From Oreocharis arfaki (taxonomy: Eukaryota; Chordata; Aves; Passeriformes; Paramythiidae): DNA of 64,000 nt. The translations under genes and the position numbers were made by a program. The notes under the pieces were generated by a model. It saw only the letters and a program-made list of their open reading frames with translations, was not told the DNA's origin and made no database searches. Each line of letters starts with the position of its first letter. The stretch's first letter is position 1. The stretch spans positions 258,536 to 322,535 of the forward strand of contig VZRR01011459.1 in NCBI GenBank assembly GCA_013398015.1, read 5' to 3'. Shown here in pieces: positions 58,841 through 64,000 of the stretch.

Positions 58841-59400
58841 TCCTTCGGGATGCGGCGCGGCCTTTGAGGCTTCTTCCCCCAAAAGCAGAGGTGGCCGCGG
58901 TTGTAACGGGAGAGGGAGCCCTTATCCCGGGCATGGCTCCGGCCACCGCTGTCCCCCGGGGCTGCGGCCACCCCCGCTGCCGGCCGCAGCTGGAGGCTTT
59001 GCCTCTGGGCACCTGGAGAGGGGCGAATACGAGCTCCCTCGCTGGAAGCCCGTGGGATCCAGCCTTAAATCCCTGCGAGCTTTGGCGCTCCGCTGCGTGA
59101 AACGGGGACATTCGTGGCTCTCCGGCAGAGGGGCAGGGGGGGCGAACAGAGGGGAGGTTCGCTCTGCTCGCCGAAGCACCGGGCCGGGCCGAAAGGCGCT
59201 GGGAGGGTGCGAAGGGCTGCGGTGTCCGCCGGGCACAGCCGCGGCCGGAGCGCTCCGCTGCCCGCAGGAGGCCGTGGCCGGAGCGCCGGCGCAGGGATGC
59301 GGAGCCGGGAGAGGGTTTTGTCCGCGGGCTGCAGGCAGCCAGCGCTCGGTTGGGTAAATATGCGCTGTTCTGCTGGCTGCGGGCTGGTCGGAATACAACG
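58841..59400. promoter_or_regulatory. CpG island candidate
   Basis: By direct count, 58921-59340 holds about 46 CpGs in 420 bases, close to expectation from its base composition and well above the rest of the window. This is the clearest island here. Several GC-box-like words occur (GGGGCAGGGGGGGCG and similar). The frames it opens (245 aa at 58767-59504 minus; 187 aa at 58794-59357 plus) are arginine-, alanine- and glycine-rich and face each other; this is what CpG-rich DNA gives by chance. Likely a promoter or intergenic island; a noncoding RNA start is possible. Confidence 0.65.
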
Positions 59401-60475
59401 AGCACTAAAGAGAGGAGCGATGTGCTCCGGGGGTGCAGCGTGTGCTGAGTCAGGCTGGCCTCGGGCTCGGAGCGGGGTAGCCCCTCGCTGTTCCTGCTAG
59501 CCACAGCAGCTCCCAGCTGAGCCCTGCATCACCCTCCTGACCTAGCAATGCCTTGGCCAGGCCGGTACTCGCTGCGGTTGGAATTGTGAGCTCCTCAGGA
59601 CGAGGACTTTTCCCTCTGTAGCTGTTTCCCGATGGCACCAGGGACAGCAGAGTCCTGAGTTGGGGCTATGATGTCGAGCCAGGTGACTCTTCCAAGCATC
59701 CCGTGCCATTCCGTTCTCCAGCCAGGTTTGGTGCATGTCGCCTTTCGCATCCCAACCCGTCCGTTATCTGAGCGAGCAGTCAGATCATAACCTGTTGAAA
59801 AATCTGTTTATTAAAGAGAGTAACGAAGCCTCAAAACAAATGTCTCCGCGCCCCCCTTTCCTCCACTTCGGTCTGTGATTGCATTTTTCTTTTATACATC
59901 CCAGCATGAAACAGTAACACATCGCAGCACAAAGCAAAACACCACTTATCTAATCTCGGCTATAACACGGGACAGGCCCCGAGTAGGAGGGGGGCTGCAG
60001 CCCGAGCCAGGAGCGGGGCTGGCTGGCAAAGGACAATGGATCGCTGCAGATGTGGATCGAGTGAGACAATTGAACCAATTATGCTGTTCCGGGCACTTCA
60101 ATGAGATCGCAGAGCATTTCCTGAGCTTTGGTAGAAGTAATCAGCATTCCTATTCATCTCTGCCCCGTCTTGCCTGCCCTGCTCTGTGCCGAACGCAGCT
60201 CCTGCACTTGTGGCCCTCGGACAATTCCCTGGCACACTTTGCTCCCCTATCTCACTCTTTTGTCCTGGTCAGAATTTAAAAATCGCTAATTACTTTTCCC
60301 CCACTCCCCTCTATCTAAGCTCATGTCATCATTTTACTTGAAAAAGTAATATTTTTGAGTCTCCCATTGAAGTGTTTGGTCCTGTCTGGAAGCAGCTGTT
60401 TTTTCACCTCTGAAATTGCTGCATTTTGGCAGCTGCTGGAGGGAGCTGCAAGTCAAAGCTGAAGCTGGTGGGCAC
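59401..60475. other. Unique sequence, no gene seen
   Basis: Mixed sequence downstream of the island. Around 60050-60350 it is unique and AT-leaning (GACAATTGAACCAATTATGC, GTAATCAGCATTCC, CGCTAATTACTTTTCC), a possible further element. The 134-aa plus frame at 59875-60279 has no recognised domain. Confidence 0.45.
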
Positions 60476-60495
60476 GTTACAAAGTGCTTTGTAAC
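60476..60495. promoter_or_regulatory. Palindromic SOX-like site
   Basis: GTTACAAAGTGCTTTGTAAC is an inverted repeat of two 9-base arms around TG. Each arm contains ACAAAG, a SOX/TCF core, in opposite orientations, and a further CTTTG lies just after. Paired inverted SOX sites are known targets of SoxE-type dimers, usually with somewhat wider spacing. Function is inferred only. Confidence 0.4.
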
Positions 60496-61270
60496 ACTTT
60501 GGGTGAGAGGAAGCAGAATGACCTGTGCTGTTTCTTTTTAGCACCGTTTAAGCTGTAAAACCAGCCAACCAACTCTCTTCCAAATGTTGGCTGCCGAGAT
60601 TGACTGCACTCATGAAGATAACGGGGGAAGTATTTTTCTCTTAAGTCCACAGCTGTCCTAAATCAGCCGGGGATCCTGGAGGGCCGCTGAGCGCCTCGGA
60701 ACGCTCAGCATCCCAGCCAGGGACATAAAGACAACCAGGCAAAATGTCACTTGAAGTGTTGCCTCTTCTTCAGCAGTAACTCTGCTCCATAAATGCAATT
60801 GATCTCCTGAGAGAGGAGGGATTTCTTCAGCAAATGCAAGCTTTGTGAGGGAAAAAAATATACGAGCTGTTGGGCTCGTGTTCCTTGTGTGTGTGCTCCA
60901 CATCCAAGGCCCTGGAGTGCCACAGCAACCGGGGGGATCTGGGGATTGCTGTGTGTGGGGTTACATGCTCCACAGGGTGCTGTGGGGCTGAGGTAAAGTT
61001 GTGTCCAGGTTTAAGATCACCTCAAGCAGTTATTGCAAAGCAAACTGAGCAGTGAGGGTTTATTTTTGATTTCATTCATGGTTTTTAGTACAGCGTTGTT
61101 GCTGTTGCCAGATGTGGGCTGGATCACAGCTTTGAACCAACAAGAATGGGAAGTTTTGGTTCAAGCAGGTTTAAGTCTTGCCCTACCTGGGCTGAGAAGG
61201 AGCTTGGAGCATCCTCAGCTCCAAGGAGGGGCTGGGGGATGAGCATGTAATGGTAGGAGTTTTACAAGTG
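60496..61270. other. Unique sequence, no gene seen
   Basis: Mixed sequence. No gene, RNA or transposon recognised. Confidence 0.5.
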
Positions 61271-61500
61271 TCTAAAAACAGAAGCTTATAATGAAAGTGC
61301 TTCCTCAGCCATAACTGTAGCGTGCTGGCATAATTGGAATGCTGAGTGGTGTGCTGGGTTTAGGAAGGTAATAAGAACTGCAATCAGTATTAAATAAAAT
61401 GTATCTTCCTTTAGGGGAAATAAATGTATATTAAATCAAATATTCATGAATCCAAGTTAGTCTTCATACATTACACAAACAGTTTTTCAAAAATGCAGCT
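61271..61500. promoter_or_regulatory. Weak candidate conserved noncoding element
   Basis: AT-rich unique block with GCATAATTGGAATG, AGGTAATAAGAACTG, AGTATTAAATAAAATG, ATTAAATCAAATATTCATG. Frame-poor. By texture only. Confidence 0.28.
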
Positions 61501-63240
61501 ATCCTGAAGGCCGGGTGTGATGTGTGTGAAGGAGAAGGATTAGCCTGGAGCTGGGCAGAGGGAAAGGGCCTGGCTGGTCACCACCTGAAGGAACAAAGCC
61601 CTCTGAGCTCCAGTGAGGTCTTGCCTGAACACCACATTTGGGAAAGTGGTTTAAATTGTGCAGGAGTGTTAAAAGAAGCAAAACTGCCTCTTTACAATAT
61701 TTATCACCCCCAGCAAAAGCTGGACATCCACGTGAGCCTTCCAAGAACGGAAACCTAAACGGGGAGTGGGTTTCAGTTCACAGACATTTCAGTAAATGCT
61801 GGTTCCCTGCTGAAGGCGGGACTGAGAGGATTCACCTGCCTATCCTCAGGGTGGCTTTTTAACTCCCATGAACTCGTGTTTTCCTGCCTGCCCTAACACA
61901 CACACAGAAGGGAGGAGAACCATCCTACAGGAGAGGCACAGCAGAGCCCTCCCTTTCCAGCCAGGCTGAGGACTGTCCTGCCACCAACACCCTGGGGTGA
62001 GGGAAAAACGTGCAAGACTCGAGCTTGGCACCACCATGGAGTGTGGATAGCACACACGTGTGAGCTCAGACCCCACACGGCTGGGACAGCTTCCTGCTTC
62101 TCACCTGGGGGAATCCTCCGTGCTTGCCTCTCAAAAAGGTGTTTCTTGCTTGTCACAAGGGGGCTCAAAGCTTCCCATCCTCGGTCCTGGTTTCAGCACA
62201 GTGTGGTGCCAATTTGGCTAAAAGCGTGGGGCTGAAGGTGGTTTGGTTTCATGCCTCAAGTCAGGCTGTGCTGTTAGCTAACACCTCTGTGTTTAGGAGC
62301 CAAGGCAGTAAAAGTTCAGGCTGGTAAAAGCAGGGACAAATCTGTAGGTGTTTGCAGGAGAGTTTGTTAGTTTGATCAAATTGGACTCGTCTGGAGTTGT
62401 GTCAGCGGAATTCTTCCGCGCGGTTTATGAAATGTCAGTGCTTTCATCCAACAGCTACAATCAATTTGCTGTTTGATAAAACAAGCAAACACCTCCAGGC
62501 TGCATCCTTATCCCTGTCTGCATAAAGAGAGGGGCAGGGAGACGCGGGCATGGATTCTGTTACCTTCCTGGGGCGAGGAGGGTTTCGTTCCTGAAGGCTT
62601 CCAAAAGAGCGGCACGCAGCTGTGGAGAGAGGGCTAATTTGTGTCATTTGCTGAAACCACTGGGCTCTTCTTCCCTGCTTGGGGAATTATTGATTTTATC
62701 ACTCTCCGACCTTACACGTGTCACTGTCTTGTGCATGCTGGCCTGTAGGAAGTGCTGTCTACTGATTCGCAGCTGAGGAATAATTCTGTTTTATTTGTGA
62801 TTACGCTCCTATTTTTGGCTCGACAGCCACCCGCTCTTGTTCTTTCTGCCAGGCTCAAATCTCCAGGAAAAATGTACCCAATAATACAAAATACCCAAAC
62901 AAAGCCTCCTCCCTTCCCTGCCTCTGCGCTGCCACAACCCAAACACTTTTATTCATCTCTGCACATGTTACCCTGTAAAGACTCATCACTGTCCCGTTGA
63001 TTTCATTGTCTGGGAGCCTTCACCAGTTTTCTTGGATCTCTGTAAGTCGGGGAGAGCGGAATATGATTGCAGATATCGATACCTGAGCGTGTAACCCCAT
63101 TGAAGTGCTGCCAGGCTGCCTGAAGTGCACGGGGGGGTTGCTGTGTTATTGTGCAGCTTCCCTGCCAAAAAACTCAGTCCCCGCTTTCAGGAGTGGAGGG
63201 GGGATGAGCAGGGATGCTGTTAGGGAGGAGGGTTGGTCCT
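61501..63240. other. Unique sequence, no gene seen
   Basis: Mixed sequence with overlapping short frames. No recognised gene, RNA or transposon. A TGGGGAATTATTGATTTTATC-type AT-rich patch is at about 62680-62700. Confidence 0.5.
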
Positions 63241-63440
63241 AGGGAGGAAATATATGGAGCATCTACTAGAGCTTGCATGGTACATTAATTGTCTGTAGCT
63301 TTTTCCTCTCCTTCTCAAAGCAAAATTAATTATGGGGAGGTGATGTTCCTTTAATGAACATCATTTAATTTAAAAAAACGGACAAGTATGCTATCATTAG
63401 GTCTCTTACTTAATGTAGTGTGTTTTCTTAAGCTAAATCT
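63241..63440. promoter_or_regulatory. Candidate conserved noncoding element
   Basis: AT-rich unique block: GGTACATTAATTGTCTG, GCAAAATTAATTATGGGG, CCTTTAATGAACATCATTTAATTT, GCTATCATTAGG. TAATTA-type cores are dense over 150 bases. No repeat hallmark. Confidence 0.4.
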
Positions 63441-64000
63441 GGTTATCCAGGCCTTGTGGAGGTGAAGAGAATCTCCTTCCTCCGGGCTCCGAGAGCGGCT
63501 CTCGGCTGCCGAGCGTCGCGCAAACAGAGAGTCCAATCTCTGCTTGCCTGTGGGGGACACTGCTTGACCGCTTATTGCATATTTGATCAGCTTATTTCTG
63601 CATCCGAGAGCTCCCCGGGGTGTCAGGGTGGCGGCAGGGTTCAGATTAATGGGCAGGGCAAGGGATGGGGAGGCAGGGATGCTGTGTGCCCGCCGTGCCA
63701 GGCTCCCAGGCTGGAACAATTCCTCTGAAAGGGCACAAAGGTGCCCAGCGCTGGCTTGGGAGAGGCTCGTGGCTGACAAGAGCTCGGTCACATCACTCAT
63801 CCAGGGCGGGGTTGGGTTTGCCCAACGCTGGGGGAAATCATCTCGCCCACGAACCACCTCTGCCCCTCTTCCCACTGCCACCCTTCGCCGGCCGAGCAAC
63901 ACAAACACGGGCCAGGCAATCCAGGCTGGAGGGACACCCAGCAGCACCCCGGCACAGACACCTCACAGCTCCCCCCTCTAGCAAAGGGCACAGAGATGAA
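63441..64000. other. GC-rich edge, no gene seen
   Basis: GC-rich sequence to the window end. The 198-aa minus frame at 63351-63947 and the 132-aa plus frame at 63583-63981 oppose each other and match no family I recognise. A real exon running off the window edge cannot be excluded. Confidence 0.45.

Noticed and set aside
58767..59504. Minus-strand frame of 245 aa
   Set aside because: It lies over a CpG island, is rich in A, R, P and S, opposes another long frame on the plus strand, and matches no known domain. CpG-rich DNA is poor in stop codons.

Overview
The window reads as nuclear DNA from a bird. The main evidence is a handful of short, 5'-truncated, diverged CR1 LINE fragments, several ending in or starting from the typical avian CR1 3' end (near 255-415, 2761-3035, 13674-13915, 23140-23296, 26626-26713 and 38205-38481). 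Repeat density is low, no SINE family is recognisable, and many microsatellites and homopolymers are present. Crocodilians and turtles also carry CR1, so 'bird' is likely rather than proven, and I cannot name a species. Three N stretches (6665-6695, 33601, 47010-47047) mark a draft assembly.

I find no protein-coding gene, coding exon, rRNA, tRNA or known microRNA that I can defend. The open frames are short, overlap on both strands, contain simple repeats or GC-rich sequence, and match no family I recognise. The best reading is a gene desert or a very long intron or intergenic stretch.

The texture alternates. Moderately GC-rich, CpG-poor, featureless sequence is interrupted by AT-rich blocks of 200-800 bp dense in homeodomain-, SOX-, FOX-, POU- and RUNX-like words and free of transposons (for example 1893-2520, 4170-4720, 6696-7036, 10741-11400, 17401-17640, 28540-29330, 30091-30480, 33616-34060, 36891-38100, 43191-43560, 44801-45220, 50220-50520 and 53111-54080). 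This is the look of conserved noncoding elements around a developmental regulator, but conservation itself cannot be seen from one sequence, so each is given as a candidate. The target gene would lie outside the window and is not identified.

Two blocks have CpG density typical of unmethylated islands (5990-6390 and 58841-59400). They are the best places to look for an unannotated promoter, perhaps of a noncoding RNA. Tandem arrays include a 23-bp minisatellite of 17 full copies (25029-25434) next to a purine-rich degenerate array (24660-24995), a pentamer array resembling immunoglobulin switch repeats (49963-50062), a 57/65-bp triplication (8628-8780), a 20-bp array (34649-34715), a 29-bp duplication (41504-41575), two long GT microsatellites and a 400-bp polypyrimidine region (7037-7446).

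I did not find a new multi-gene system here. What is worth checking is the regulatory and structural DNA: the two islands, the AT-rich blocks, the RUNX and SOX motif clusters and the strand-asymmetric minisatellite pair.
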